From assembly GCF_001187505.1 (NCBI RefSeq), contig NZ_CP012150.1, positions 1,984,001 through 2,048,000 of the forward strand: a DNA stretch of 64,000 nt, read 5' to 3'. The notes under the pieces were generated by a model. It made no database searches. It saw nothing but the letters and a program-made list of their open reading frames with translations, and was not told the DNA's origin. The position numbers were made by a program, and so were the translations under genes. Positions 27,859-36,173 of the stretch are shown here, piece after piece; positions within the stretch are counted from its first letter, which is position 1, and every line of letters begins with the position of its first letter. The DNA is from Mycolicibacterium goodii. GTDB taxonomy: Bacteria > Actinomycetota > Actinomycetes > Mycobacteriales > Mycobacteriaceae.

Positions 27859-27871
27859 GAGGGCCGGTTAA
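27859..27871. repeat. Right inverted repeat of nested element
   Basis: GAGGGCCGGTTAA, the exact reverse complement of the repeat at 24721-24733. The transposase frame resumes at its last base. Confidence 0.75.
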
Positions 27872-28095
27872 TTGAACGGCTGAATAAGGAGATCAAGCGC
27901 CGAGCGGATGTCGTGGAGATCTTCCCCAACCCCGCGGCGTTCCTGCGGCTGGCGACCGCGGTGGTCATCGAATCCCACGACGAGTGGCAGGTCACCCGCC
28001 GCTACCTCTCCGAGGTCTCCATGGACGAACTACGCGCCTTAATCGCCGCCAAACACGCCGCAGCAGCACTTGCCAAACAACACCAAATCACCTAG
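27871..28095 (+). pseudogene. IS256-family transposase, C-terminal part
   Basis: The frame resumes as [21 protein letters not shown] and ends at 28095. The ERLNKE block carries the final Glu of the IS256-family DDE site (intact codon about 339), so the nested element sits next to the catalytic codon. There is no start codon of its own with a ribosome binding site. Confidence 0.9.
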
Positions 28096-28171
28096 CGTCC
28101 AACATGACTCGTTGATCGCGACGCGTGAACCTACGCCAGATCCGAAGTCCACCATCCCACGGGACGCTATC

Positions 28172-28179
28172 GTGCTCCT
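28172..28179. repeat. 8-bp target duplication, right copy
   Basis: GTGCTCCT, identical to 23554-23561, immediately outside the right terminal repeat of the IS. Confidence 0.85.
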
Positions 28180-28793
28180 TCGAACACGCCTGGATCGACT
28201 TCGCCGGAAACCCCTTGCACGGCCCGCTTTCCGGGGAACTTTGCCGTGTCGTAGAAATCCGCCCAGCTCTTCGGCGGATTGGCACCGTATTTGTCGGTGT
28301 TGTAGATGACGATCAGCCCGTACTGCATGGCGGGCACCGAACAGTCGTCCGTCTTGGTGCCCGCCGGAATCTTGCTGATATCGACGATGCTCGTGTCGAT
28401 CGGCACGAACAGATCGCCACAGTTGCGGGCGGTGAAAACGTTGGTCGAGTCGATGACGTCCCACGTGACATTGCCGGACTCCACCTGGCTCTTGATCTTG
28501 GAGTTGTCCGTCGGCCCGTCATGAAGGATGCGCGCGCCCGATTCCTGGGCGAAGGGGTCGACCGCGGCTTTCATCTGACCCTCCTGGTAGATGCCGCCGT
28601 ACGAGACGAAGGTGAGTGTAATTCCCTTCAGCGCATCGGCTTTCACGGTGCCGGCCTGCGGAGGGCCGCTGCCGAGGTCGATGTCTGCGGCACTTCCGGG
28701 ACCTGCCGGCGTGCATCCGGCGACGATGGCCGTCGCGACGAACAGCGATGCGGCGGTCAGTGGCAGATGTCGGCGCGGTGAGAAAGCGGCCAC
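28172..28793 (-). pseudogene. potD: potD, N-terminal part (polyamine-type binding lipoprotein)
   Basis: The N-terminal ~205 residues of a PotD-like solute-binding lipoprotein. The signal sequence ends in a lipobox (TAIVAGC), and the fold follows with LTFVSYGGIYQEGQMKAAVDPF and WDVIDSTNVFTARNCGD. It starts at GTG 28793 behind AAGGAGTG. The frame enters the IS after FEGA and stops two codons later. The gene is split from its C-terminus at 23042-23561. A truncated half-lobe product could not bind ligand. Confidence 0.92.
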
Positions 28794-28803
28794 GGATCAC
28801 TCC

Positions 28804-29391
28804 TTATATTGTGGGCGGACTGACGATCCAGAGAAGTTCGGCAGGGTCCGTGCTTTGGTTGTGAACGGTGTGCGGCACAGAGGTTCGGTACTCCGCGCTG
28901 TCGCCGGCCTCCAGGTGATGCATCACGCCATCGAGCTCGAGTACGACGCTGCCGTTGATGACCAGCAGGATCTCCTGGGAGTCGTCGTGGACGTAGGCTT
29001 CCCCGGCGGTGCCTCCCGGGGCGAACTCGGCGACGTACACCTCGAGGTTGCGCAACGGCTTCTGGGAGAGAAGGTATTTCGCGCTCGTGTCCGACACATG
29101 GATCTCGGGACGGTCTCGCTTCCGCAGAATGCGGGCGCCATTTGCGTGATGGTCGGTGAACAGGTCGGGCAGGGTCACCCCGAGTTCCTCACACAGCCGA
29201 CGCAGCGTGCCCACGCTGGCGTTGACCTGTCCGCGTTCCAATTGGCTGAGGAATCCGGGAGAGGTCGCCGCGCGTGTGGCGAGGTCACGCAGGGTGAGCT
29301 TGCGCGCCAGGCGGAACTCCCGAATGCGGGCGCCCAGGTCGGCTTCTGCCGAAGCGGGCTTCGTGGCCGGGTCCGCGCTCTCGGATTGCAT
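28804..29391 (-). CDS. XRE-cupin regulator of the polyamine operon
   Basis: About 195 residues. The N-terminal lambda-type helix-turn-helix is LGARIREFRLARKLTLRDLATRAATSPGFLSQLERGQVNASV. The C-terminal cupin domain is YVAEFAPGGTAGEAYVHDDSQEILLVINGS, with a His-rich tail region SVPHTVHNQS. This is the PuuR-like layout, typical of repressors of polyamine or amino-acid use. ATG 29391 and an upstream GTG at 29439 are both possible starts. The gene is 10 bp upstream of potD on the same strand and probably senses the transported amine or a breakdown product. Confidence 0.87.
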   Translation of the reverse strand: MQSESADPATKPASAEADLGARIREFRLARKLTLRDLATRAATSPGFLSQLERGQVNASVGTLRRLCEELGVTLPDLFTDHHANGARILRKRDRPEIHVSDTSAKYLLSQKPLRNLEVYVAEFAPGGTAGEAYVHDDSQEILLVINGSVVLELDGVMHHLEAGDSAEYRTSVPHTVHNQSTDPAELLWIVSPPTI

Positions 29392-29603
29392 CTGTATGGA
29401 ACGTCCGTTCGCGTGAGTAGATCGCAGTTTCTGTCTCACTAAACAAGTTGTTCGTCGAACGTATGCGATCTCCTTCTGTGACGCAACCCCAGACGGGTGG
29501 GTGATTGTGACTGGAGTCTCACAGACGGCACAGAAGCGCCGAGGTGAGCGATGAGCGCACCTACGTCAACGCGGGAATGTTCGCGCGTCGAGCATGTTCC
29601 GGG

Positions 29604-30752
29604 TCAGTGCCTACCGAGGGCGTGCGGCCCGGTGCGCACGGGCAGGCCTTCGTCGAAGCGGGCCATCGACATCGCCGCCACGTCGGGATCGGCAGCTCGG
29701 CCCTCCGCGAGATCGGCCAGCACCTCGCCCATGAGAGCCGAGTACTTGAACCCCTCGCCGGAATCGCCGCACGCGAGCACCACGCCGTCGGGCAATGCGT
29801 CGATGACGAACCTGCCGTCGGGCGAATCGGTCCACGAACAGACGTGCGCACCAAGGACTGTGGACTCGACCGACGTCAGGTCCCGCTCGACGCGGTCCCT
29901 GAGCAGTGCCGTGCGGGCAACGTCCGGAGTGCGGTCGGGGTCTGCGTCATCATAGGGACGCAATGGCAGATCGAGGCCGATCTTGTAGCCGATACCGGGT
30001 GACGGCATCGCGTAGATGCCCGGGGTATCACCCTGTGGGCCATCGAAGAGGCACGGGTAATCATCTGTCGCCCCGGGGTTTTCCGGATCACCGAAGTGCA
30101 CGGTTTGTTCGAGATAGGGATGCAGCGGCAGGTGCACACCGATTGACTCGAGCAATCGCGGAGTTCCCGGGCCGGCCGCAACAACGACCACGTCGGCGTC
30201 CTCGACCGTGTGGTCACCGAACTGCACCCGCACACCGTTCCCCTGGGCATCGACGCCCACCACGGTGCGACCGTACGATTCGATACCACCGCTTGCAAGA
30301 AACAGTCGCATCTGAGCCCGCAGCGATTCTTCGGCAAGAACGATCCCGGCCGCGGGCTGCCAGACCGCGCCCCTCCCATCCGGCCGCAGGCCGGGAAAGT
30401 ACATCGCGACGTCACCGTCGTCGACGACGGTATGGTCGACGTCGAATCGCTGCATCGTGGCGATCAGATCCGGTAGAGATTCGTCGTCACGCCAGAGCAA
30501 TCCGCGCTCCAGGAACACTGTTGCCCGCGACCGTTCAGCGAGGCGTTTCATGGATTCTATGCCCCGCAACGCCATTCGGACCCGCGCCGGGTCGGGGTCG
30601 GCGATCCGCCACAATCGAGTAGGCCCTGACGACGATGATTCCGGGTTGAGCGGCCCGTACCGGTCGACGAGCGTGACCCTGTGCCCACGCCTCGCCAGTT
30701 CGGCGGCAGCGGGTAAACCCCAGGCCCCCGCACCGATCACGACACATCTCAT
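29604..30752 (-). CDS. FAD-dependent oxidoreductase (sarcosine/N-methyl amino acid oxidase-like)
   Basis: A 382-residue DAO-family flavoenzyme. It begins at once with the FAD-binding motif MRCVVIGAGAWGLPAAAELARRG and contains the monomeric sarcosine oxidase-like block SSGPTRLWRIADPDPARVRMA and the C-terminal GDSGEGFKYSALMGEVLADLA. It oxidises a secondary or N-methyl amine. ATG 30752 is chosen because the FAD motif must lie near the N-terminus, although a longer start inside the 91-bp gap after the E2 gene is possible. It is the last gene after E1 and E2. Confidence 0.83.
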   Translation of the reverse strand: MRCVVIGAGAWGLPAAAELARRGHRVTLVDRYGPLNPESSSSGPTRLWRIADPDPARVRMALRGIESMKRLAERSRATVFLERGLLWRDDESLPDLIATMQRFDVDHTVVDDGDVAMYFPGLRPDGRGAVWQPAAGIVLAEESLRAQMRLFLASGGIESYGRTVVGVDAQGNGVRVQFGDHTVEDADVVVVAAGPGTPRLLESIGVHLPLHPYLEQTVHFGDPENPGATDDYPCLFDGPQGDTPGIYAMPSPGIGYKIGLDLPLRPYDDADPDRTPDVARTALLRDRVERDLTSVESTVLGAHVCSWTDSPDGRFVIDALPDGVVLACGDSGEGFKYSALMGEVLADLAEGRAADPDVAAMSMARFDEGLPVRTGPHALGRH

Positions 30753-30843
30753 CGCAGCGCGCACACCGCGATACTGCACCACCTCACTGTCGTCGGCAAC
30801 GAGGATCTCGTCGGGGATGACTTCGGCGGTGCGGGTTCGTTGA

Positions 30844-31905
30844 TCATTGAAGATCTGCGTCGTCGTAGCCTCGTTCGAGCCGCTGGCGCACGGTGCCGAG
30901 ATAGCGGGCAGCATCGGCTCCGTCGATGATCCGATGGTCGTAGGACAACGACAGGTATGCCATCGGGCTGGTTCTCACCACGAGGTTCCCGAGCTCGTCG
31001 CGTCCGGGCACGAGTCGCTCGACGACCGCTCCGACACCCAGGATGGCCGACTGGGGCTGGTTGATGATCGGGGTGTCGAACAGTGCGCCGCGGCTGCCGG
31101 TGTTGGTGATCGTGAACGTTCCGCCCGACAGATCGTCCGGTCGCACCGTCCCTGATCGCACTGCCAGGGCCGATGTGGCGATTGCTGCCGCCAGGGCGGC
31201 CAACGTCATCGAGTCGGCATTGCGGATCACCGGGACCATGAGGCCTTTGTCGCTGTCCACGGCGACACCGAGGTGCACGGCGCTGTGATAGGTGACCTCG
31301 GTGCATTCCGCGTTCACCGAAGAGTTGATGATCGGGTGTGCCGCAAGACCTTCCACGGCGGCGCCCACGACAAACGGCAGATAGGACAGCTTGTGTCCAG
31401 TGCGGGTGTGAAATTCTGTCTTGTTGCGGTTGCGCACCGCGGCGACGTTGGTCAGATCGACCTCGACCACCGTCGTCAACTGCGCCGATGTCTGCAGCGA
31501 TGCCAGCATACGCTGAGCGATGGTGCGCCGGATCCTCGGCAGCTTTTCCACTCGGTCCGTGGGCCTTTCGAGCAGCTCCGCAGCCGCTTGAGGCTCGGCG
31601 GCCACCGAACCATGGTTGGGCTCAGTTGCCAAACCGTCGGCGGGGGCTGCATCGGGCGCACTGATCACCGCGATGACGGTGCCGACCTCGATCACGGCGT
31701 CCTCCGGCTCGATGATCTGCGCCACGATGCCTGCCGCCGGGGAGCAGACTTCGGTGTCGACCTTGTCGGTGGCCACCTCGAGCAGGGGTTCACCGGACTG
31801 GACTTCATCACCGACTGCTTTGAGCCAGCGGGTGATGGTGGCCTCGCCGACCGCCTCGCCGAGCGAAGGCAGTTCCACGTTGGTGACGCTTGCGGTGACG
31901 GTCAT
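30844..31905 (-). CDS. 2-oxoacid dehydrogenase acyltransferase (E2), short form
   Basis: A 353-residue E2 component. One lipoyl domain lies at residues ~10-80, with the lipoylated Lys in EVATDKVDTEV. After a short linker comes the CAT acyltransferase domain, ending in the active-site motif SYDHRIIDGADA. I see no peripheral subunit-binding domain between them: the linker goes straight to LPRIRRTIAQRM. ATG 31905 overlaps the E1 stop (ATGA), so the two are made together. E2 transfers an acyl group from E1 to CoA. The E3 (lipoamide dehydrogenase) must come from elsewhere. The oxoacid is unknown. Confidence 0.88.
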   Translation of the reverse strand: MTVTASVTNVELPSLGEAVGEATITRWLKAVGDEVQSGEPLLEVATDKVDTEVCSPAAGIVAQIIEPEDAVIEVGTVIAVISAPDAAPADGLATEPNHGSVAAEPQAAAELLERPTDRVEKLPRIRRTIAQRMLASLQTSAQLTTVVEVDLTNVAAVRNRNKTEFHTRTGHKLSYLPFVVGAAVEGLAAHPIINSSVNAECTEVTYHSAVHLGVAVDSDKGLMVPVIRNADSMTLAALAAAIATSALAVRSGTVRPDDLSGGTFTITNTGSRGALFDTPIINQPQSAILGVGAVVERLVPGRDELGNLVVRTSPMAYLSLSYDHRIIDGADAARYLGTVRQRLERGYDDADLQ

Positions 31906-34253
31906 TTCACGCTCCGCTCGGCGACGTCGAGCGCGGCGGTGACGATGTTGTCGGTGTGGATGCCGTGATACCGGTAGACGTCGTCGAGCGAGCCGACCTG
32001 GCCGAAGCGACTCACCCCGAGGGCCGCCCCCGCCACGTTGTTGATACCGGTGAGGAACGCCAACGTATGCGGGTGTCCGTCGAGCACCGTCACCATCGGG
32101 GCGGCTCGATCGGCCGGGAAGACCTGATCGAGAATCCAGGATGGGCCGTCGGAAAGCCCTCGGCGGGCTTGCAATGCATCGAAGAGCAGTCCGGGGCTGG
32201 TGACGCAGACGACGTCGGCATCGATGCCTTGCGCGGCGAGACGATCGGCGGCCTGCAGGGATTCGGTCATCATCGCGCCCATTCCGACCACCGTGACCTG
32301 TGGGACGCCGGCGGCTCGCCGCAACAGGTATGCACCGGCGACCACCTGCTTTCTCCTGCGTTCCCGGGCGACGGGGTCGCTGGGAACCGACGCCAAGGTC
32401 TGATCCACGGGCCGCGTGGACAGCCGCACATATGACGACGAGCCGTCCGGGCGCCCCAGCCGGCCGATGCATGACAGCAGTGTCCACTCGACGTCGATGG
32501 CGAATGCCGGCTCGTAACTGACGCAGCCGGGTTGCTCGAGGCCGATCGATGGCGTCTTGATGGATTGGTGCGCGCCGCCCTCGGCCGCGAGTGACACACC
32601 GGAGGGGGTTCCGACCAGAATCGACTGTCCCCCGGCGTAGATGCCGTAGGACCACGGTTCGAGTGCACGCTCCACAAACGGGTCATAGACCACACCGATC
32701 GGAAACAGCGGCTGGCCCCAGCGGCTCCACGTCGCGCCGAGCTCACCGATCAGGCCGACGAGGTTCGTCTCGGCGATACCGAGTTCCATGTGTTGGCCGG
32801 TCGGTCTCTCCCGCCAGTGCATGATGGTCTCCGGGTCGTCGTCGAACCAGTTTCGGCGTTCATTGGGCGACCAGACGCCGACCTTGTTCAGCCAACCCGC
32901 CAAGTTTGTCGTCGAGCTGACGTCGGGACTCACCGTCACCACCCGCTTGGCCGCATCGGGAGCTTGGCGGCTCAGGTCGAGCAGCACCCGGCCGAGCGCG
33001 GCCTGGGTCGACGATGTGCCCGACGGCGTCCGACCGGTGTCGGTGGGAACGGCAGGCGGAGTCGACAGCGCCACCGGCTCGCGCCGCAGCCTCTCCGCAG
33101 TCTTGGCGCACAGCGCCGCGGGTGCGCTACCGGTGGTGAAACGCGACCAGGGATTGGTCGGGTCCATACCCAGTTCCGCGGCGAATTGCTCATACTGCTC
33201 GATCGTCAGCAGTGACGAATGGTTCTGGGGATGGCCCTGAGTGGGCAGCCGGTGACCTTTGATGGTGTAGGCGATGATCACCGTGGGACGGGTGTCGTCG
33301 ATCTGGGCGTAGGCGGCGCGCAGTGCACCGAGATCGTGACCACCCAGGTTGCGGATCGCGGACAGCAAGGCGTCGTCGTCCAGATCGCGGATCAGTGCCG
33401 ATATCTGCTCGGCATCTGTCCCGTTGCCGGGCAGCCTGTTTCGGACCTCATCGGCCGAGCAGCGCAACAGCCGCTGGTACTCGGGATTGGGCATGTCGAG
33501 GATGCGCGAGCGCAGCGCCGACCCACCGTGCTGGTTGAACAACGACTCGAGCTGGGCGCCGAACTTCACGTTGATCACCTGCCATCCGGCGGCGGAGAAC
33601 ATCGACTCCAGCCGCCCGGCGGCAATGTTGGGCACGACCCGGTCGAGTGACTGCCGGTTGAGGTCGACGATCCAGACGATCTCGCCGAGCTCGGCGACGG
33701 AGTTGTCCAGGATCGCCTCCCACACCGCCCCCTCGTCGAGTTCGGCGTCGCCCACCAGCGAGTACTGGCGACCTTTGCCTGCGGGGCCGATCTGCGTGTC
33801 GACGTAGCGGCGGGCGATCGCACCCCAGATCGGCGCGGTCGCGCCTATCCCCACCGAGCCCGTCGAATAATCCACGGGATCAGGGTCTTTCGACCGGCTG
33901 GGGTAGGACTGAAGACCGCCGAACTCACGCAGAGTGGTCAGGTACTTTGCGTCGAGTTCGCCCAGTAGGTAGTTGATGCTGTGCAGCACTGGCGAGGCAT
34001 GCGGTTTGACCGACACCCGGTCGCCCGGTTGCAGCTGCTCGAACCACAGCGACGTCATGATCGTGGTCATCGAGGCACACGAGGCCTGATGACCACCCAC
34101 TTTCAGACCGGTCGGGTTGGGCCGAACGCGGTTGGCGTGGTGGATGATCGACGTCGACAGCCACAGGACGCGATCCTCGATCTCGCGCAGGGCGGCATCT
34201 GCTGAAGTGTCGGCGACACGAGCCGGGGTGTCGACTGATTGCGAGCGGTCCAT
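31902..34253 (-). CDS. 2-oxoacid dehydrogenase E1, AceE/transketolase-like
   Basis: A 783-residue thiamine-diphosphate enzyme in single-chain (alpha-beta fused) form. The ThDP motif is LVGDAELDEGAVWEAILDN ... DLNRQS. The N-terminal half has HHANRVRPNPTGLKVGGHQAS as in AceE-type E1, and the C-terminal half has the pyrimidine-binding domain (HMELGIAETNLVGLIGELG). It is about 100 residues shorter than AceE of the pyruvate dehydrogenase complex. It is coupled to the E2 gene and lies upstream of an amine oxidase gene, which suggests a 2-oxoacid derived from amine or amino-acid breakdown. Pyruvate itself is the alternative. Confidence 0.85.
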   Translation of the reverse strand: MDRSQSVDTPARVADTSADAALREIEDRVLWLSTSIIHHANRVRPNPTGLKVGGHQASCASMTTIMTSLWFEQLQPGDRVSVKPHASPVLHSINYLLGELDAKYLTTLREFGGLQSYPSRSKDPDPVDYSTGSVGIGATAPIWGAIARRYVDTQIGPAGKGRQYSLVGDAELDEGAVWEAILDNSVAELGEIVWIVDLNRQSLDRVVPNIAAGRLESMFSAAGWQVINVKFGAQLESLFNQHGGSALRSRILDMPNPEYQRLLRCSADEVRNRLPGNGTDAEQISALIRDLDDDALLSAIRNLGGHDLGALRAAYAQIDDTRPTVIIAYTIKGHRLPTQGHPQNHSSLLTIEQYEQFAAELGMDPTNPWSRFTTGSAPAALCAKTAERLRREPVALSTPPAVPTDTGRTPSGTSSTQAALGRVLLDLSRQAPDAAKRVVTVSPDVSSTTNLAGWLNKVGVWSPNERRNWFDDDPETIMHWRERPTGQHMELGIAETNLVGLIGELGATWSRWGQPLFPIGVVYDPFVERALEPWSYGIYAGGQSILVGTPSGVSLAAEGGAHQSIKTPSIGLEQPGCVSYEPAFAIDVEWTLLSCIGRLGRPDGSSSYVRLSTRPVDQTLASVPSDPVARERRRKQVVAGAYLLRRAAGVPQVTVVGMGAMMTESLQAADRLAAQGIDADVVCVTSPGLLFDALQARRGLSDGPSWILDQVFPADRAAPMVTVLDGHPHTLAFLTGINNVAGAALGVSRFGQVGSLDDVYRYHGIHTDNIVTAALDVAERSVK

Positions 34254-34517
34254 CGGTTGGCGTCCTTGCGTGAGTTCCAGATTGGTCGAGCGGTCTTCGC
34301 GACGGAGTTCCGGAGGGTGCAGAACTCACTGTCAAGTCGACCATCGAACTACACATTGGACAAGTTCGAGTTGAAGGATTGAGCATTTTGCTCGACGACG
34401 GGGTCGGGCACGCGGTCGGAGGTTGTCATTTTGACCACGATCCCGCCACCTGATCACCGTCGAATGCGCGACATGACGTGGTGTCGAGCGGTCACGGTGT
34501 GGCGTCGCATGACCGTG
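34254..34517. other. Intergenic region before E1
   Basis: A 264-bp gap between the E1 gene start and the 3' end of the lipoprotein gene, both on the minus strand. It should hold the promoter of the E1-E2-oxidase operon. I see an AAGGAC-type ribosome binding site close to ATG 34253 and no clear gene or dyad. Confidence 0.4.
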
Positions 34518-35321
34518 TCAGGGCGCGTCATCTCCGGTGCCGTCGTCCCCGTCGTCCGCGGGCGGTGCGTCGGTCTCGGTGTCGGGCACTTCGGCGGGCG
34601 GCGGATCGACGGCGTCGGGTTGTTCCCCCGCGCCGTGATTCGGATTCGTGCAGATGGTGCCCTCGCAGGGCGAGTAGCCGTTGCTGCCATCCGGGTTCTT
34701 GATGGCGTTGGGTCCGACGAATGTGCCTGCCGGGCAGGCCGGGTCCTCGTTCCTGGCGCAGTACTCGTGCGTCAGGTTGTTGCCGGTGGAGCCGTCGGCG
34801 CCGACCGGGCCGCCGTTGATCGGCTGGCCATCGGGGCCCCAGGTTCCGACCGGATCACCGGCTCCGTGGTTCGGGTTGGTGCAGATCGTGCCCTCGCACA
34901 CCACGTAGGTGTGGCTGCCGTCCGGGTTGCGGATGGCGTTCGGCCCCACATAACTGCCCACCGGGCAGGCCGGGTCCTCGTTCCTGGCGCAGAACTCCTG
35001 GGTCAGGTTGTTGCCGGTGGAGCCGTCGGCGCCGACCGGCCCGCCGTTGACCGGCGCACCGTTGGCGTCCCAGTGCCCACCTCCGGATTTCACCGCGACG
35101 AACGGCCCGACGTAACTCCCCGCGGGGCACTTCGAATCACGGTTGTGCGCACAGAACTGTGCGTCGGGTGCGGGTGCGGGTGCGGCGCTCGATTGGGCCA
35201 CTGCCGATGACGTCGCGGACGGCGATTCGCGGGCCGCTGGTTCGGATTGGGATCCGCAACCGCCGGCCAGCAGCGCGAAAACCGCCCCCAACAGCACAAT
35301 CAGCTTGGCTCGCAACGTCAT
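34518..35321 (-). CDS. Lipoprotein with 80-residue cysteine repeats
   Basis: A 267-residue exported protein. The signal peptide ends in lipobox LAGGC (Cys about residue 22), followed by a Ser/Ala/Pro linker. Two and a half tandem modules then share FCARNEDPACPxGSYVGPNAI, NPDGS, CEGTICTNPNHGAG and NGGPVGADGSTGNNLT, each with four cysteines. The first module is partial (FCAHNRDSKCPAGSYVGP). The tail is acidic and Pro-rich (DTETDAPPADDGDDGTGDDAP). It is likely anchored in the outer leaflet of the plasma membrane or the cell wall with disulfide-stabilised modules. The function is unknown. Conserved Asp/Asn-Gly patterns hint at Ca2+ binding, but this is speculative. Confidence 0.8.
   Translation of the reverse strand: MTLRAKLIVLLGAVFALLAGGCGSQSEPAARESPSATSSAVAQSSAAPAPAPDAQFCAHNRDSKCPAGSYVGPFVAVKSGGGHWDANGAPVNGGPVGADGSTGNNLTQEFCARNEDPACPVGSYVGPNAIRNPDGSHTYVVCEGTICTNPNHGAGDPVGTWGPDGQPINGGPVGADGSTGNNLTHEYCARNEDPACPAGTFVGPNAIKNPDGSNGYSPCEGTICTNPNHGAGEQPDAVDPPPAEVPDTETDAPPADDGDDGTGDDAP
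34738..35059 (-). repeat. Tandem 240-bp coding repeat
   Basis: Nucleotide stretches starting near 34739 and 34979 are almost identical over about 70 bp (both contain AGGTTGTTGCCGGTGGAGCC) and lie exactly 240 bp, or 80 codons, apart. The high DNA identity points to recent duplication or gene conversion inside the lipoprotein gene. Confidence 0.8.
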
Positions 35322-35372
35322 TCAGCCCCCCAGACGGCGTTATGAAACCCTTTGTCGCATAACAAACTTGAG

Positions 35373-35407
35373 CAAAGGTGTCCTGTTGGCCACCATAGAC
35401 GCCTTTG
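35373..35407 (-). terminator. Hairpin between GntR gene and lipoprotein gene
   Basis: Arms CAAAGGTGTC and GACGCCTTTG pair over 10 bp with one G-U type mismatch and a 15-nt loop. It lies downstream of the minus-strand GntR gene and upstream of the lipoprotein gene. It is a possible terminator; there is no U-tract. Confidence 0.4.
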
Positions 35408-35458
35408 CATGCAATGTGAAGGATGCCGTGGGATGAACGCCCGAAAATCGTGTCGACG

Positions 35459-36118
35459 CTAGGCCGATCGATCGCGGCTGGGCAGGGTCGCATAGGCGAA
35501 TTCGAACAGGTAATCGCTCAACGCCATCGATGCCGCATGCGCCGCCTCGGCATCGCCTGCGGCGATCGCGGCGAGGATGTCGTGGTGTAGCTGGGCGGCC
35601 CGACGGAGGTCCTCGGCCGGATCGCCCATGTGACCGAACCAGAAGCGCCGCGACAGCCCCTGAAGCGGTGCCATCGCCACTTCGATGTATTCGTTATGGG
35701 TCGCGGCGACCACGAGCGCGTGTGCCTTGCGCAGGAAGATCGAGAACTCGATCACCGTCTTGACGCCGCTGACGACGTCATCGGCCAGTTCGCGGGCCGC
35801 GTGGCGCTGTGTGTCGGTCGCTCGCGAGGCCGCCAGGCGCACGGCGAAGGGTTCGAGCGTGCGTCGCAGCTCGAGGAGCTTGAGCTGCGCCTCGACAGAG
35901 GTGGGCGGCACCAGCACCCCCCGGTTGGGGTGGATCTCCAGCAGTCGCTCCCGGGAGAGTCGTTGCACGGCCTCCCGTACCGGAGTGCGGCCCAGCCCGG
36001 TCAGCTCCATCAACTGCTTCTCGGAGATCAGACTGCCCGGCGCGATCTCGCCGAGCACGATCATCCGCTCGATCTCGATGAAGGCTTGATCACTCTTGTT
36101 CTGCGGTTCGCCGGTCAT
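35459..36118 (-). CDS. GntR/FadR-type regulator
   Basis: A 219-residue regulator. The winged HTH is ISEKQLMELTGLGRTPVREAVQRLSRERLLEIHPNRGV. The C-terminal FCD domain includes LLELRRTLEPFAVRLAASRAT and metal/ligand positions in HHDILAAIAAGD. ATG 36118 follows a strong GGGAGG site; the longer upstream reading is antisense to the neighbouring flavoprotein. It is divergent from the FAD enzyme, dehydratase and MFS operon and probably represses it until a sugar-acid-like inducer appears. Confidence 0.88.
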   Translation of the reverse strand: MTGEPQNKSDQAFIEIERMIVLGEIAPGSLISEKQLMELTGLGRTPVREAVQRLSRERLLEIHPNRGVLVPPTSVEAQLKLLELRRTLEPFAVRLAASRATDTQRHAARELADDVVSGVKTVIEFSIFLRKAHALVVAATHNEYIEVAMAPLQGLSRRFWFGHMGDPAEDLRRAAQLHHDILAAIAAGDAEAAHAASMALSDYLFEFAYATLPSRDRSA

Positions 36119-36128
36119 CTGCCTCCCC

Positions 36129-36141
36129 TCTACGGGGTAGA
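36129..36141. promoter_or_regulatory. Candidate operator between gntR-type gene and FAD enzyme operon
   Basis: The dyad TCTACGGGGTAGA (5-bp arms) lies 11 bp upstream of the regulator start, in the 55-bp divergent region. FCD-type GntR proteins usually bind short dyads in such gaps. Confidence 0.4.
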
Positions 36142-36173
36142 CAGTATCGCGACCGGAGATGTACGGTCCACAT

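Larger units (their letters stand above)
24714..27870 (+). mobile_element. Two-recombinase transposon nested in the IS256 transposase
   Basis: A 3157-bp insertion containing two overlapping tyrosine recombinase genes and little else. The ends carry the inverted repeat TTAACCGGCCCTC (24721-24733) and its complement GAGGGCCGGTTAA (27859-27871). Removing 24714-27870 restores the transposase frame exactly, with no target duplication. Six extra bases (GATCGG, 24715-24720) sit outside the left repeat and look like a carried-over coupling or core sequence, as in tyrosine-recombinase transposons of the Tn554/Tn916 kind. I do not recognise a named element. Confidence 0.8.
23562..28171. mobile_element. 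IS256-family insertion sequence in potD, carrying a nested element
   Basis: The element is 4610 bp as found and 1453 bp without the nested insertion, a normal size for IS256-family elements. Imperfect terminal inverted repeats share GTCCCnTGGnnTGGTGG (left from 23568, right complement reading in from 28171). It is flanked by the 8-bp duplication GTGCTCCT. It carries one transposase gene on the plus strand, opposite to potD, which it disrupts. Confidence 0.9.

Noticed and set aside
34738..35059. Repeats resembling a CRISPR array
   Set aside because: The repeats are 240 bp apart, in frame, and encode protein modules.
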